Of a stretch of 64,000 nt of DNA, positions 1-10,624 are shown piece by piece. The DNA comes from Thermocoleostomius sinensis A174. Its GTDB lineage: Bacteria; Cyanobacteriota; Cyanobacteriia; Elainellales; Elainellaceae. The stretch is taken from positions 558,001-622,000 of the forward strand of contig NZ_CP113797.1 in NCBI RefSeq assembly GCF_026802175.1, in the 5' to 3' direction. A program made the position numbers and the translations under genes. Every line of letters begins with the position of its first letter. Position 1 is the first letter of the stretch. Below the pieces are notes generated by a model. That model had not been told where the DNA came from, made no database searches, and was given only the letters and a program-made list of their open reading frames with translations.

Positions 1-461
1 CGGCTGAAATTGGCACAATGCAAGTAACGGAACAAATTGATGCCCTGTACATGCTAAAAAGCGACCCGATCGATTACTTAGTTATTCCTCGCGTCTTGGC
101 TTGCGGATTAATGCTGCCCATCTTGTCGCTTTTGTCATTCATGACCGGAGTCGCAGGTGGCTTGCTAATCGCCAACGGCTTATTTGACATTTCTCAGCGA
201 ATTTTTCTAGATTCTGCCCGCAATTTGCTATCACTTTGGGACTTAATCAGCGGGTTGGTTAAAGCCGGGGTCTTTGGTGTGCTGATTGCCATTATTGGCT
301 CTAGTTGGGGGTTAACAACCACAGGTGGAGCGAAAGGAGTTGGGCAATCTACAACTACAGCCGTTGTCACCACCCTACTAGCCATTTTTATCGCCAACTT
401 TTTTCTGTCCTGGCTGATGTTCCAGGGGCCGATCGGTGCAGAATTTCAGCAGCTTCAGTAA
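1..461 (+). CDS. MlaE-type lipid ABC transporter permease (5' truncated)
   Basis: C-terminal part of an MlaE/YrbE (DUF140) permease; the reading frame is open to the left edge, with its first full codon at base 3. The family signature is visible as AEIGTMQVTEQIDAL, followed by three hydrophobic segments typical of the membrane domain. Family members form the integral-membrane part of lipid-trafficking ABC systems that move phospholipid between membranes; in cyanobacteria and plastids they match the TGD1-type system. The DUF3119 and DUF3086 genes follow on the same strand, an arrangement I recall from other cyanobacteria. About 100 N-terminal residues probably lie outside the window. The family call is secure; the substrate is not shown here. 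Confidence 0.9.
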   Translation, partial: AEIGTMQVTEQIDALYMLKSDPIDYLVIPRVLACGLMLPILSLLSFMTGVAGGLLIANGLFDISQRIFLDSARNLLSLWDLISGLVKAGVFGVLIAIIGSSWGLTTTGGAKGVGQSTTTAVVTTLLAIFIANFFLSWLMFQGPIGAEFQQLQ

Positions 462-588
462 TGATTGAAGTTAGGAGATGATTGGAGTTAGGAATTAAGG
501 GTTGAAGATTGAAACTTGAGGGAAATGGGTGACGGGAGAGATGAATTTGAACCTGGCGCATCTACTCATCCACTCTTATCCTTTATTT

Positions 589-630
589 CGCATTCCGCAT
601 TCCGCATCCCGCACCCCGCACCCCGCATCT
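589..630. repeat. Heptanucleotide tandem repeat (STRR-like)
   Basis: Six in-phase 7-base units based on CGCATTC, CGCATCC and CGCACCC, lying between the MlaE-type gene and the DUF3119 gene. Degenerate heptamer arrays of this kind are known in cyanobacterial intergenic DNA as short tandemly repeated repetitive sequences. No coding role is visible. Confidence 0.75.
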
Positions 631-690
631 TTAAAATAGAGGTATTCTGGATCTCAGATTTTGTGAAGTTTTACAACGAGGAGCATCCGA

Positions 691-1089
691 GTGACACCAA
701 CTTCTACAAGCTCTCCCAACCCGAACTTAACCGGAACAGTTCAATTGACTCCTTTTTATGCCATTCCGATCGCCCTAGTTGTATTAGCCATTCCGCTGAT
801 TTTCGTTCAGCCTTGGATAGCCGGACTGGTAGCCCTATTTGGCTTGTTTCTCCTGTTTCAAACCGCAACCCTGCGCTTGCAATTTACTGATACCGATCTC
901 GATCTCTATCGAGGAGAAACCTTGCTGCGACGGTTTCCGTACCAAGACTGGCTTAATTGGCAAATTTTTTGGTCAAATCTACCAATTTTGTTTTACTTTC
1001 GAGAAGTAAAAAGCATTCACTTTCTGCCGATTTTGTTCGATCCGAAAACCCTACAAGCCTGTTTAGAACAACGATGTCCTAAACCTTAG
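691..1089 (+). CDS. DUF3119 family protein
   Basis: A 132-residue protein with the pattern of the cyanobacterial/plastid DUF3119 family: a short polar N-terminus, two adjacent hydrophobic segments at about residues 22-58, then a PH-like region with LQFTDTDLDLYRGETLLRRF and a W-rich stretch (DWLNWQIFW). The start is GTG at 691, preceded by a purine-rich GAGG near 679. The function is not established. Its position between an MlaE-type permease gene and a DUF3086 gene suggests a membrane-associated role that may be linked to lipid transport, but that is inference from neighbours only. Confidence 0.8.
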   Translation: MTPTSTSSPNPNLTGTVQLTPFYAIPIALVVLAIPLIFVQPWIAGLVALFGLFLLFQTATLRLQFTDTDLDLYRGETLLRRFPYQDWLNWQIFWSNLPILFYFREVKSIHFLPILFDPKTLQACLEQRCPKP

Positions 1090-1179
1090 CCCTGCCTTAG
1101 ACACAGATCTTCCTCTACCCGGTTCCTTGCCTGTCGTTGGCGAACCATGCCATCCTAAAAACGCTATATTTCCTGTCCT

Positions 1180-2313
1180 ATGAATTCAGATGAGTCGTTT
1201 AGCCCAGAATCTACTCCTGAGCGGTTGCGCCAAAGCGGTAACTTTGAGTCTGCGGGGGCTGTGTCAAATTTGAGTAGTCAGGCAGAAGCCAGTACGACGG
1301 GGTTTAGCACTGCCTCGGAGACAGTCAACGATTTGGAACAGCGGGTGGCAGATCTGCGGCAACAAGAGCGGGCCCTACGACAGGAGATTTCGTCGTTGCA
1401 AGCCGCCTACACCACCATGCTGCAAAAACAGATTGCCGAGGCTCAACAAGCGATCGGGCAAGTGGTTCAAGAGGGGCTAGCAGAGCTAGAACAACGAAAG
1501 CAAACGCTTCAGTTAAGTGTGGAACAACTAGAGCGTCGCCAAGAACGGATTCGCAACGAAATGCGTACCACTTTTGCTGGGTCTTCACAGGATTTAGCAA
1601 TTCGGGTACAGGGCTTCAAGGACTACTTGGTAGGAAGCCTACAAGATCTAGCCGCCGCTGCCGAACAATTGCAACTCGTTCCCGCCACCACAGAACCATC
1701 CCGCACACCAGCAACCAGTGCAGCGTCCCCCATAGAAAACCCAGACGTAGAAGAGACAACCCCTATTCCCCGGTTTGCCGAACAAAGTTTTCAAGATCAG
1801 ACGAAACGGATTCGGCGATTGCTAGATCAGTATCGCTCGACTCCCGATTACTATGGCCCACCTTGGCAACTGCGCCGCACCTTCGAGCCGATTCATGCTG
1901 AACGGGTATCTAACTGGTTTTTTACCCAAGGTGGACGTGGTGCATTGCGCACAATGGGATCGCGCTTACAGAATATTTTGATCGCCTCGGCCGTGATTTC
2001 AATCTTGCGAGATTTATATGGCGATCGGCTGCGAACATTAGTGCTAGGCAATTCCCCCGAACGATTGGGCGAATGGCGACGTGGTTTGCAGGACTGCTTA
2101 GGCATTTCACGCGCAGACTTTGGTTCCGAAGAAGGAATTGTCCTATTTGAAGATCCCGAACCCTTATCACAACGAGCCGATCGGTTATTAAAGCAAAAGC
2201 AACTGCCCTTGATTATTGTGGACGAAACCGAAGAAGTGATCGACATTGCCCTGCTGCAATTTCCTCTGTGGTTGGCCTTTGCGCCTGATCCACTCAATCC
2301 GATGGTTTACTAG
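1180..2313 (+). CDS. DUF3086 domain-containing coiled-coil protein
   Basis: A 377-residue soluble protein. Residues about 50-135 form a strong predicted coiled coil rich in Q, E, R and L. A Pro/Thr linker follows at about 165-195, then a conserved C-terminal DUF3086 domain of about 180 residues containing YYGPPWQLRRTFEPIHAERV and ending in a hydrophobic LLQFPLWLAF segment. DUF3086 is confined to cyanobacteria and its biochemical role is unknown. It follows DUF3119 by 90 bases and is probably co-transcribed with it. There is no signal peptide. Confidence 0.85.
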   Translation: MNSDESFSPESTPERLRQSGNFESAGAVSNLSSQAEASTTGFSTASETVNDLEQRVADLRQQERALRQEISSLQAAYTTMLQKQIAEAQQAIGQVVQEGLAELEQRKQTLQLSVEQLERRQERIRNEMRTTFAGSSQDLAIRVQGFKDYLVGSLQDLAAAAEQLQLVPATTEPSRTPATSAASPIENPDVEETTPIPRFAEQSFQDQTKRIRRLLDQYRSTPDYYGPPWQLRRTFEPIHAERVSNWFFTQGGRGALRTMGSRLQNILIASAVISILRDLYGDRLRTLVLGNSPERLGEWRRGLQDCLGISRADFGSEEGIVLFEDPEPLSQRADRLLKQKQLPLIIVDETEEVIDIALLQFPLWLAFAPDPLNPMVY

Positions 2314-2406
2314 GAGGGAATAGGCGGTCAGAAATAGGGAGTAGGGAATAAGAAATAGCGGATGCGTTAGTCGCTACTCCACTCCCTCGTTTTTCTTCTC
2401 GCCACT

Positions 2407-2442
2407 CCCGACTTCCCATTACCCACTCCCCACTCCCCACTC
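2407..2442. repeat. C-rich heptanucleotide tandem repeat
   Basis: Three perfect CCCACTC units at 2422-2442, preceded by degenerate units (CCCGACT, CCCATTA). It lies between the DUF3086 gene and the UPF0182 gene and is the same class of intergenic heptamer repeat as at 589-630. Confidence 0.65.
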
Positions 2443-2499
2443 CCCCAATCCCATCTGCCAGATTACGATTAGGGTAGAGCAAGTCAGGAACTCGCGCAT

Positions 2500-5400
2500 A
2501 TGCTTGCCAACCGTCTCTTCAAAAATTTGCCTCGCTTTTGGTGGATCGGGCTGCTGATTGGGGGGATTCTGTTATTTGACGTCGGCACAACCCTAATAGC
2601 CGAAAGTTTGTGGTTTCAGGAGGTGCATTACCTCGGCGTTTTCCTTACGCGGTTTTATAGTCGATCGCTTTTGGCGGTTATTCCTTTTACCCTGAGCTTG
2701 GTGGTGCTGTGGAGCAACTTAAACACGGCACGGCGCAATGCTTGGTCGAAACCGTTGATGGAAGGCGATCGACTGGCGCTGCCGGGGCACATGAATTTGG
2801 CTGGCTTATTGCCCATCACCCTTTTGATTAGCTTAGTGATTGGGTTGATTCTATTGCATCATGGTCAGTTGGCCATCAGCCATTGGCAACCGAATATGAG
2901 TGTGTATGGAGGCGCAACGCCCGTTCCGCTCCGGTTTCGTCCAGAAGTGATTTGGCGCATGGTGCAAACTTGGCGAACTCAGATCTGGCAGCCGATTCTG
3001 ATTGTCGGATTAATGGTGGCGCTACTAATTTTTCCTCGAATATCCCTGCGATCGATCGCGATTCTTATTAGCCTTAGTTTTGGTCTGATCTTGTCAGAGC
3101 ATTGGGCCAAAGTTTTGCTGGGGTTACAGCAGGTTCCGTTTAATCAAACCGATCCGCTATTCGGACGAGATATTGGCTTTTATATCTTCACTCTGCCAAT
3201 TTGGGAATTATTTGAGTTTTGGTTTTTAGGTTTTTCTATCCTGACTTTCTTTGCAGTTGGACTTTTCTATCTACTATCAGGCGACAGTTTAAGTCAGGGC
3301 TATTTTCGGGGATTCACGACTCCGCAGCAGCGCCATCTCTATGGATTAGGTGGCTTTTTGATGCTGGCGGTGGCCTTTAGCTATTGGCTCGATCGCTATT
3401 CGTTGCTCTATTCCCAAGAAGGCGTGGCCTATGGAGCCACCTTTACCAACGTTACGGTAGAACTGCCGGCCTACACACTGCTCAGTGGACTGTCGCTGTT
3501 GCTAGCAGGATTTTTGTTTTGGCGAACCTTTGCTTGGTCACGCAGAACAACTCACTCGGTCAAGCCGCCAACTCCATCACCGACTCGCTGGACAGCGGCA
3601 TCACGATCGCGCTGGAAGTATGAAGAGGCTGCCATCGAAACTTCTGCTGTTCGAGTTAAGTCGTTGCCACCGGTGCTGTGGCTCTGCCTTGGATTGTATG
3701 TGCTGCTGGCAATTGTGGCTGGATTTGTGTTGCCATACGCCGTTCAACGCTTAGTCGTACAGCCCAACGAATTGCAGTTAGAACAGCCATATATTCGCCA
3801 TACGATCGCCCTGACCCGCGAAGCCTTTGGACTAGAGCGCATCAGGGTGGAAACGTTTGATCCACAAAATTCGTTGACGTTGGAAGACTTAGAAGCCAAC
3901 GCACAAACCGTTGAAAACATTCGGATTTGGGACAGCCGTCCCTTGCTGGAAACTAATCGCCAGCTTCAACGCATTCGTCTCTACTACGAATTTCCCGATG
4001 CTGATATCGATCGCTACACCCTACCTACCAATGCGGGTCAAACAACCCAACAGCAGGTGTTAATTGCTGCCCGAGAACTGGACTATAGCGCTGTACCGAC
4101 AGCGGCTCAAACCTGGGTGAATCAACATTTAATCTACACCCACGGCTATGGATTTACGATGACGCCAGTTAATACAGTGGGTGAAGGTGGGCTGCCAGAG
4201 TATCTAGTGGGTGGTATTGAACCAGTGATTGTCGATCCACGGGTAGAGGGCACCATTCCGATCGGTCGTCCCAGAATTTACTATGGGGAATTAACCAACA
4301 ATTATGTGATGACTGAAACCCGGATTGAGGAACTAGATTACCCAAGCGGCAGCGACAACGTGTATAACGTTTATGACGGGCGCGGCGGAGTGAGCATTGG
4401 CAACTTTTTGCAACGCCTGCTATTTGCTAAACATATGCGCGATTGGCGGATGCTGTTGACGGAAGATTTTACGCCCCAAACCAAGTTGTTGTTCCGCCGC
4501 AATATCAACAATCGAGTACGAGCGATCGCTCCGTTTCTGCGTTATGACAGTGATCCGTATTTAGTTGTGGTCAACACGGGTGATAAATCCTGGGAACGCG
4601 GTTATTCACCAGATACCGAGCCGGACTTAGACGAAAGTTATCTATATTGGATCATCGATGCTTACACCCTAAGCGATCGGTTTCCTTATTCTGATCCCAG
4701 CCAGAATGATTTCAATTACATTCGCAATTCTGTCAAAGTCGTGATCGATGCTTATCATGGCTCGGTTAACTTCTATGTAGCAGATGCAGAAGATCCAATC
4801 ATCCGCAGTTGGCAACAAGTGTTTCCTAGCATGTTCCAGTCGTTGGATCAGATGCCAGAGGCACTGCGGAGACACATTCGGTATGCACAAGATATTTATC
4901 GAGTGCAGTCGAATGAGTTAATGACGTACCATATGACCGATCCGATCGTGTTCTATAACCGGGAAGATCAATGGCGTGCTCCTACGGAAATTTACGGCAA
5001 TCAAGAACAATTGGTAGAACCGTACTACTTGATCATGAATCTGCCAACAACGGATGATCAAGAAGAATTCATTCTGCTGCGGCCGTTTACTCCCGTGCAA
5101 CGCATTAACATGATTGCGTGGCTCTCGGCGCGATCGGATGGGGATCAGTACGGCACGATGCTGTTGTATGTGTTTCCTAAACAGACCCTATTTTATGGCC
5201 CTGAGCAAATTGAAGCTCGAATTAATCAAGATCCGGTGATTTCTCAGCAAATTTCTCTGTGGAATCGACGTGGGTCTAATGCTATTCAGGGTAACTTGCT
5301 GGTCATTCCAATTGAACAATCATTAATTTATGTAGAGCCACTTTATCTAGAAGCAGAACAAAACCGCTTGCCAATTTTAGCCAGAGTCATTGTGGCGTAT

Positions 5401-5568
5401 GAATCGCGCATTGTTATGGCAGAAACCCTCGAAGAAGCGCTAGAGGCTGTCTTCCAACCCCCCGAAACCGAGTCCCCCATTATTCGCGAGGTGGAAGAGG
5501 GGACGATTCCTGAGTTAGAAGGTCAACTGGAAGGTCAACCCACCCCTAATGCTCCACTCGCCCCATAA
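2500..5568 (+). CDS. UPF0182 family large membrane protein
   Basis: A 1022-residue protein of the UPF0182 family, widespread in cyanobacteria and actinobacteria. The first 420 residues or so contain about seven hydrophobic helices (the first at residues 13-33, the last near 390-415). A large, mostly hydrophilic domain follows, with the family's conserved runs such as [27 protein letters not shown] and [18 protein letters not shown]. The tail is acidic and Pro-rich (about 985-1022). The start is ATG at 2500. No activity is established for the family; the layout suggests a polytopic anchor with an extracytoplasmic domain. It stands alone, transcribed toward the convergent acyltransferase gene. 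Confidence 0.92.
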   Translation: MLANRLFKNLPRFWWIGLLIGGILLFDVGTTLIAESLWFQEVHYLGVFLTRFYSRSLLAVIPFTLSLVVLWSNLNTARRNAWSKPLMEGDRLALPGHMNLAGLLPITLLISLVIGLILLHHGQLAISHWQPNMSVYGGATPVPLRFRPEVIWRMVQTWRTQIWQPILIVGLMVALLIFPRISLRSIAILISLSFGLILSEHWAKVLLGLQQVPFNQTDPLFGRDIGFYIFTLPIWELFEFWFLGFSILTFFAVGLFYLLSGDSLSQGYFRGFTTPQQRHLYGLGGFLMLAVAFSYWLDRYSLLYSQEGVAYGATFTNVTVELPAYTLLSGLSLLLAGFLFWRTFAWSRRTTHSVKPPTPSPTRWTAASRSRWKYEEAAIETSAVRVKSLPPVLWLCLGLYVLLAIVAGFVLPYAVQRLVVQPNELQLEQPYIRHTIALTREAFGLERIRVETFDPQNSLTLEDLEANAQTVENIRIWDSRPLLETNRQLQRIRLYYEFPDADIDRYTLPTNAGQTTQQQVLIAARELDYSAVPTAAQTWVNQHLIYTHGYGFTMTPVNTVGEGGLPEYLVGGIEPVIVDPRVEGTIPIGRPRIYYGELTNNYVMTETRIEELDYPSGSDNVYNVYDGRGGVSIGNFLQRLLFAKHMRDWRMLLTEDFTPQTKLLFRRNINNRVRAIAPFLRYDSDPYLVVVNTGDKSWERGYSPDTEPDLDESYLYWIIDAYTLSDRFPYSDPSQNDFNYIRNSVKVVIDAYHGSVNFYVADAEDPIIRSWQQVFPSMFQSLDQMPEALRRHIRYAQDIYRVQSNELMTYHMTDPIVFYNREDQWRAPTEIYGNQEQLVEPYYLIMNLPTTDDQEEFILLRPFTPVQRINMIAWLSARSDGDQYGTMLLYVFPKQTLFYGPEQIEARINQDPVISQQISLWNRRGSNAIQGNLLVIPIEQSLIYVEPLYLEAEQNRLPILARVIVAYESRIVMAETLEEALEAVFQPPETESPIIREVEEGTIPELEGQLEGQPTPNAPLAP

Positions 5569-5622
5569 ATTACCCTAAGTTGTAGGAATCAACCGGGCAG
5601 CAGACCCAACCTTACGAGTCGA

Positions 5623-6402
5623 TCACGAGTCAGAGGGAGACAATTCTGAGTTTTGGTGCAACCTAAATTCACCTTCTCGTTCCAGTTGACAGTCTTCCTG
5701 TATTAGGACCTGTAAGGCATGAGACAAATCGTTGGTAAGCTGCTGTGCTTTTTGTTTGATCGAACCTTCCTGATAGTGAGCGACTTCGATCGGCTGACCA
5801 ATGCTGATGTGAACCTGCGACCCAAACGACGGCATTGGCTGATCATAATCGAGATGCATCGGCACAATCTTGACGCCTAACCCTGGTTGGCTGGCTTCTG
5901 CTTGCAACGCTAATCGAGCCAAACCGGGTTTGAGGGGATGCAACTGCTTGTCTCGAAAAATTCCGCCTTCTGGAAAAATCACCATCATCTGCCGATTTTG
6001 CAGCACTTCAACACCGTGGCGCAAACTAGCGATCGCGGGTTGGCGAGGATTGACCGGAAACCCGCCCAGTTGTCGAATCAGCCATCCCTGGAACCCCTTC
6101 ACCTCATCTGCCGTCACCATAAAGTGAATATCTCGTCCAGTGACAAATCGCCCAGCGGCATAGGGAACCAACAGCGCATCCCACCGAGAGCGATGAGTTG
6201 GGGCCAAAATCACCGGACCATCTCCTGGTAAATTCTCTTGTCCGCTGACCTGAATGCGGAAATAGGTAGGTAGTACCACCCAGCAACCCAGGGCATAGAC
6301 AGCAGGCGTCAGCCATGGAGAAAACCGCGAGTTGATGGAATGCGTATTAGGAGAGGAGACGATCGTTTTCAAGGGATTACTCAATGGATTCAGCAGAACC
6401 AT
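5623..6402 (-). CDS. 1-acyl-sn-glycerol-3-phosphate acyltransferase (PlsC family)
   Basis: A 259-residue lysophospholipid acyltransferase-type protein. The catalytic HX4D box is visible as THRSRWDAL (around residue 70) and the acyl-acceptor box as FPEGGIFRD (around residue 145). A hydrophobic stretch near residues 30-48 (VYALGCWVVLPTYFRI) fits a membrane-embedded N-terminus. Family members acylate lysophosphatidic acid at sn-2 to give phosphatidic acid at the membrane. Cyanobacteria usually carry several paralogues and the acyl specificity cannot be read from sequence alone. Monocistronic by context: convergent with UPF0182 and divergent from the cysteine desulfurase. Confidence 0.9.
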   Translation of the reverse strand: MVLLNPLSNPLKTIVSSPNTHSINSRFSPWLTPAVYALGCWVVLPTYFRIQVSGQENLPGDGPVILAPTHRSRWDALLVPYAAGRFVTGRDIHFMVTADEVKGFQGWLIRQLGGFPVNPRQPAIASLRHGVEVLQNRQMMVIFPEGGIFRDKQLHPLKPGLARLALQAEASQPGLGVKIVPMHLDYDQPMPSFGSQVHISIGQPIEVAHYQEGSIKQKAQQLTNDLSHALQVLIQEDCQLEREGEFRLHQNSELSPSDS

Positions 6403-6688
6403 AAGATCAGCAAGTTGAGAGTCGATGGAACAAGGCTAAACATCGTTTGCGCTTCTATACACCACCATAGAGGCTGCTGTTCTTCCTCCATTCACAGCAG
6501 GGACAGTTCTGTTGCTGTCTATACTGGAAATTGAGAGGTAGAAATCAGGACTAGGGAGCTTGGATGCAACCTGTCCGATCGAAGCTGAGGAAGATGATTT
6601 AGTTCGCCAGTTCGATCGTTCTCATTGCTTCATGCTAGCCTGATTTTGCCGGGAGTTGTCAGGCAAATCTCGCCATTATTTGTGCCTT

Positions 6689-7897
6689 ATGCAGCGCCCC
6701 ATTTATCTGGATAATCACTCCACAACTCGAGTAGACGATCGGGTGCTGGCTGTCATGCTGCCATTTTTTACCGACCACTTCGGCAATTCTGCAAGTGTCA
6801 CACATGCCTATGGTTGGGCCGCCGAAGCAGCGGTTACTCAAGCGCGAGAAACGATCGCCACAGCCATTCATGCCTCTCCGGAAGAAATCATCTTCACGAG
6901 TGGGGCCACTGAAGCTAACAATTTAGCGATTAAAGGCGTAGCCGAGGCTCACTTTGCTCAGGGTCGCCACATCATTACAGTGCAGACTGAGCATAACGCG
7001 GTGCTCGATCCCTGCCGTTATTTAGAGTCGCTAGGGTTTGAAGTCACCTATTTGCCAGTGCAACTCGATGGACTGATCAATTTACAGCAGTTAGAAGCAG
7101 CGATACGACCAGATACCGTTTTAGTGTCGGTGATGGCAGCCAATAACGAGATTGGAGTTTTGCAGCCGATCGCAGCTATCGGTGCCCTCTGTCACCAACA
7201 CAACGTGTTATTCCATACGGATGCGGCTCAAGCCATCGGCAAAATTCCGTTGAATGTCCAGACGATGCAGATCGATCTCATGTCTTTAACGGCCCACAAA
7301 GTTTATGGACCGAAAGGAATTGGGGCGCTGTATGTGCGGCGACGTCACCCTAGAGTGCAACTGGCTCCACAACTGCATGGAGGTGGGCATGAACGGGGGC
7401 TGCGATCGGGAACGCTATACTCCCCGCAAATTGTCGGGTTTGCCGAAGCGGTGCGGCTGGGGCTATTCGAAATGGAATTGGAATCACAGCGGATTCAAGC
7501 ACTGCGCGAGCGGTTATGGCACAGCCTTCGTCAGCTTGATGGGGTTCACCTCAACGGCCACCCTACCCAGCGACTACCTGGGAATCTTAACATCAGCGTG
7601 GAAGGTGTCGATGGACAAGCGCTGCTACTGGGATTACAATCCTTCGTTGCGGTGTCTTCTGGATCTGCCTGCACCTCGGCAAAAATGGAGCCATCTCATG
7701 TGTTGCAAGCCTTGGGTCGCGCTCCAGACCTTGCCTATGCCTCCATTCGCTTTGGCATTGGGCGCTTTAATACGGAAGCTGAGATCGATCGGGTCGCTGA
7801 GGGGGTAGTTGAAACGATTCGATCGCTGCGTTCTATCAGTTGTGGCACCCGACCGATCGTTCCATCTTCAAGGACCTCTTCAAGGCAATGTGATTAG
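6689..7897 (+). CDS. Cysteine desulfurase (NifS/IscS class V aminotransferase)
   Basis: A 402-residue PLP enzyme that takes sulfur from cysteine for Fe-S cluster and thio-cofactor assembly. The N-terminus MQRPIYLDNHSTT is typical. The PLP-binding lysine is in TAHKVYGPKG (near residue 206), and the catalytic cysteine loop is SGSACTSAKMEPSHVL (near residue 330). The frame is open upstream to a TTG at 6656, but I chose ATG 6689 because it starts directly at the conserved YLDN motif. No isc or suf partners are adjacent, so it appears to be a stand-alone copy. Confidence 0.92.
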   Translation: MQRPIYLDNHSTTRVDDRVLAVMLPFFTDHFGNSASVTHAYGWAAEAAVTQARETIATAIHASPEEIIFTSGATEANNLAIKGVAEAHFAQGRHIITVQTEHNAVLDPCRYLESLGFEVTYLPVQLDGLINLQQLEAAIRPDTVLVSVMAANNEIGVLQPIAAIGALCHQHNVLFHTDAAQAIGKIPLNVQTMQIDLMSLTAHKVYGPKGIGALYVRRRHPRVQLAPQLHGGGHERGLRSGTLYSPQIVGFAEAVRLGLFEMELESQRIQALRERLWHSLRQLDGVHLNGHPTQRLPGNLNISVEGVDGQALLLGLQSFVAVSSGSACTSAKMEPSHVLQALGRAPDLAYASIRFGIGRFNTEAEIDRVAEGVVETIRSLRSISCGTRPIVPSSRTSSRQCD

Positions 7898-8058
7898 GAA
7901 CTAGATTTAAAGGTGAAATCAGGGTTATTCGAGCTTTTCGCAGGATAGACTTCAGAGATAGGTGAGTCATCCCACCGTTGGTAAGGGATACAGCGCTTCG
8001 TTGCTTGGGTGTCTAACGAATCGTGTGTTGTCCCTCAGCCTCTAGCAGGATATTTTTT

Positions 8059-9237
8059 CTAACTCACCACTAGCCCCAACAATTCAGCGTCCTGCACCGA
8101 GTGGCGCTTTTCGATCGGCACATAGGGTGCATTTCTAGACCCGGTATAAATCTGCGTAGGTCGGAAAATGCGGTTTTCGTTCAATTGTTCTTTCCAGTGG
8201 GCCAACCAACCAGCCGTGCGGGCAATGGCAAACACCGGGGTGAACAGATCGGTAGGAATGCCCAACTTGCGGTAAACCAACCCAGAGTAGAAATCAACGT
8301 TGGGATAAATGCCTTTATGCCCCAAACGTTCAGCTACTGCCTTTTCTAGGGCCAAGGCAATGTCGTAGTATTCATCTTGCCCAAACTTCTCGAATAGTTG
8401 TTCTGCAAGCTGTTGCAAAATGGTGGCGCGGGGGTCTTTCACCTTATACACGCGATGCCCAAAGCCCATAATTTTAGCTTTGCGCTGCATACAGCTTTCT
8501 AGATACGGTTCGACATTATCTACCGAACCAATCTCCTCTAGCATCCAAATGACTTCTTCATTCGCTCCACCATGTAATGGCCCAGCTAGTGTGCCTACCG
8601 CAGAGGCAATCACGCCATAGGGATCAGTCAATGTAGAAGCTGTCACCATTGCTGAAAAGGTGGAAGCGTTGATGGTGTGTTCGGCGTGTAGCAATAAACA
8701 AATATCGAAAATGTGAGCCGCTAGGGGATCGGGTTCCCGTTCCGTCAACATGTAGAGGAAGTTACCCGCATAATCAAGATCATCGCGGGGCTGAATTGGA
8801 TCGTTTCCCTTGCGCATCAACTGAAACGCAGCGACCATCGTGGGAATTTTGGCCAGCAATCGCACGACAGCATCACGAATGTACACTGGATTATCGAGCG
8901 CACGACGAGAGTAGAATAACCCCAAGGCGGCAGCACAAGCTTGCAGCGCATCCATAGGATGACCGCTTTCGGGAAAACATTTCATCATGTCTCGGATGCG
9001 GTATTTGAGTCGTCGATGAAACCGAATTTCATGCTCAAACTCTGCCAACTCGTCTTGAGTGGGCAAGCCTCCCCAAATCAGCAGATACGCCGTCTCCAGA
9101 AACGTGCTGTGTTTAGCTAAATCTTCAATATTGATGCCCCGGTACTCTAAGATTCCGTTGTGACCATCCACAAAGCTGATGCTGGATTGTGTGGCAGGAA
9201 TTCCTTCCAGACCCGGTCTGTATTCACAAAACGTCAT
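8059..9237 (-). CDS. gltA: Citrate synthase
   Basis: A 392-residue citrate synthase that condenses acetyl-CoA and oxaloacetate at the entry of the oxidative branch of the cyanobacterial TCA pathway. Family motifs are clear: an N-terminal FVDGHNGILEYRGINIEDLA, the catalytic histidine regions LLHAEHTINASTF (near 189) and GPLHGGANEE (near 225), and MGFGHRVYKVKDPRA (near 267). The length fits bacterial type-II short enzymes. It has its own long upstream region. No obvious NtcA box (GTAN8TAC) was found upstream by eye. Confidence 0.95.
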   Translation of the reverse strand: MTFCEYRPGLEGIPATQSSISFVDGHNGILEYRGINIEDLAKHSTFLETAYLLIWGGLPTQDELAEFEHEIRFHRRLKYRIRDMMKCFPESGHPMDALQACAAALGLFYSRRALDNPVYIRDAVVRLLAKIPTMVAAFQLMRKGNDPIQPRDDLDYAGNFLYMLTEREPDPLAAHIFDICLLLHAEHTINASTFSAMVTASTLTDPYGVIASAVGTLAGPLHGGANEEVIWMLEEIGSVDNVEPYLESCMQRKAKIMGFGHRVYKVKDPRATILQQLAEQLFEKFGQDEYYDIALALEKAVAERLGHKGIYPNVDFYSGLVYRKLGIPTDLFTPVFAIARTAGWLAHWKEQLNENRIFRPTQIYTGSRNAPYVPIEKRHSVQDAELLGLVVS

Positions 9238-10024
9238 AATTTCACCGTGCGCCTGAAATTACTTGTAATACTTAAGCTTACCTAGATTGGCACACTCTCT
9301 GCTTTGAGTTTTGTCTGTTTTGAGTCAGTCTTATTAATCCTTAAAGTTTAATCCTTGAAGTTCGATCGTGAAGTCTATTGGTGTCATCAACAATCATCCC
9401 GCAAGTGAAGAAGGCAGGTAAAACGGCCCATTCGTCTAGCGCCCATTAAGTTGTTGACCTAAAGTTGCTTAGAAAAGCGATGAATAAGATTTGTGAAGCA
9501 AACACTGGGGTTGTGCACTTCAAAGCAAAATTTGTTACGTCTAAAAACAAACCTGCATCACATTTGATCTACGCATTTAATCATTGATATCTAGCTAAAA
9601 AAGCATAGATAAAATTTAATGCTAAAGCGATCGTGGCTCTATTAGAATACATGCAACACTAAATTTCAGTACGTGCAACACAATCATTCACGGTATTTGA
9701 ATGGCGCTGTTATCAAAGTGTCTCCGCTAAAGCTTCGCAGTGAAACACCTCAAAGGTTCGTGTCGTTTCCCAACTCGTAATTTCGTAGTTTCACTGAGTA
9801 TTTAGTAAGCTAGTCGGTTGCCGTTCACTGTGTCAAAGGCTGCTTTTACCATCAAGTCTGAACGTCTAAGTCGGAGCGGTTTGTTCAATTACCAGCCTGG
9901 CTTAACCGTGTATCTACTTAGAATTATTCACAACCCTCACATTAACCTTGACCACGATCGATGCGTCTAGGTGGTGCAGCAACGCCCATAGCCCCTAATT
10001 TCACGCCTGACTGAAATCCCCATT
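9238..10024. other. Intergenic region between citrate synthase and GST genes
   Basis: About 790 bases of AT-rich, divergently flanked DNA. It must contain the promoters of both neighbours. I saw no tRNA, no ORF longer than about 35 codons and no strong terminator hairpin. A short ORF from ATG 9480 (35 codons) has no supporting ribosome-binding site and is not called. Confidence 0.5.
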
Positions 10025-10597
10025 ATGCTGAAACTTTACGGTGGCGTCCGCAGCCGTGCGGCAATTGTTCGGTGGTATCTCGAAGAGTTGAGAATTCCTT
10101 ACGAGTTCGTCTTAATTGATCTAGAAGCAGGTGAACAGAAACAGCCTTATTTTTTGGCTGTAAATCCGTTTGGTAAAGTGCCAGCCATTGTCGATGGTGA
10201 TTTTAAGCTGTGGGAGTCTGGTGCTATTTTGCTTTACCTGTCTCAGAAGTATGATCCGATCGCTGCCACCCTTGAACAACAAACCAAACTCGCCCAGTGG
10301 GTGCTATTCACCAACGCCACCTTTAAGCCGGGGATCTATCAAGAAGCTCGTCGAGAACGAGAAATGCCGCGCCTGTTTATGGCGCTGAACCAACACCTCA
10401 CACTGCACCGCTTTTTACTGGGTGAACACTTCAGTGCTGCCGATGTTGCCATGGGAGCACAGCTTTCCTATCTGTTAATTCGCATGAACATAGATTTTAG
10501 AAAGGAAAAAAACTATGCCGCCGTTATTGCTTATTTTCAACGACTGGCTGAACGTCCAGCGTTCCAACGAACCTTCGGCTGGCGAATCCCTGCTTAA
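10025..10597 (+). CDS. Glutathione S-transferase family protein
   Basis: A 190-residue GST-fold protein. The thioredoxin-like N-terminal domain spans about residues 1-78 and shows MLKLYGGVRSRAAIVRWYLE and the cis-proline/glutathione-binding segment FGKVPAIVDG followed by LWESGAILLYL. The all-helical C-terminal domain contains FLLGEHFSAADVAMG (near 133), the usual N-capping box. Family members conjugate or reduce substrates with glutathione in the cytoplasm; the substrate cannot be told. The start ATG is unambiguous because it begins at the first beta strand. Confidence 0.9.
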   Translation: MLKLYGGVRSRAAIVRWYLEELRIPYEFVLIDLEAGEQKQPYFLAVNPFGKVPAIVDGDFKLWESGAILLYLSQKYDPIAATLEQQTKLAQWVLFTNATFKPGIYQEARREREMPRLFMALNQHLTLHRFLLGEHFSAADVAMGAQLSYLLIRMNIDFRKEKNYAAVIAYFQRLAERPAFQRTFGWRIPA

Positions 10598-10624
10598 CCG
10601 TTGCAGCGAATAAATCGGCATCTG

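Noticed and set aside
516-890. 124-codon plus-strand frame
   Set aside because: It spans the heptamer repeat and overlaps the DUF3119 gene in another frame; composition is not protein-like.
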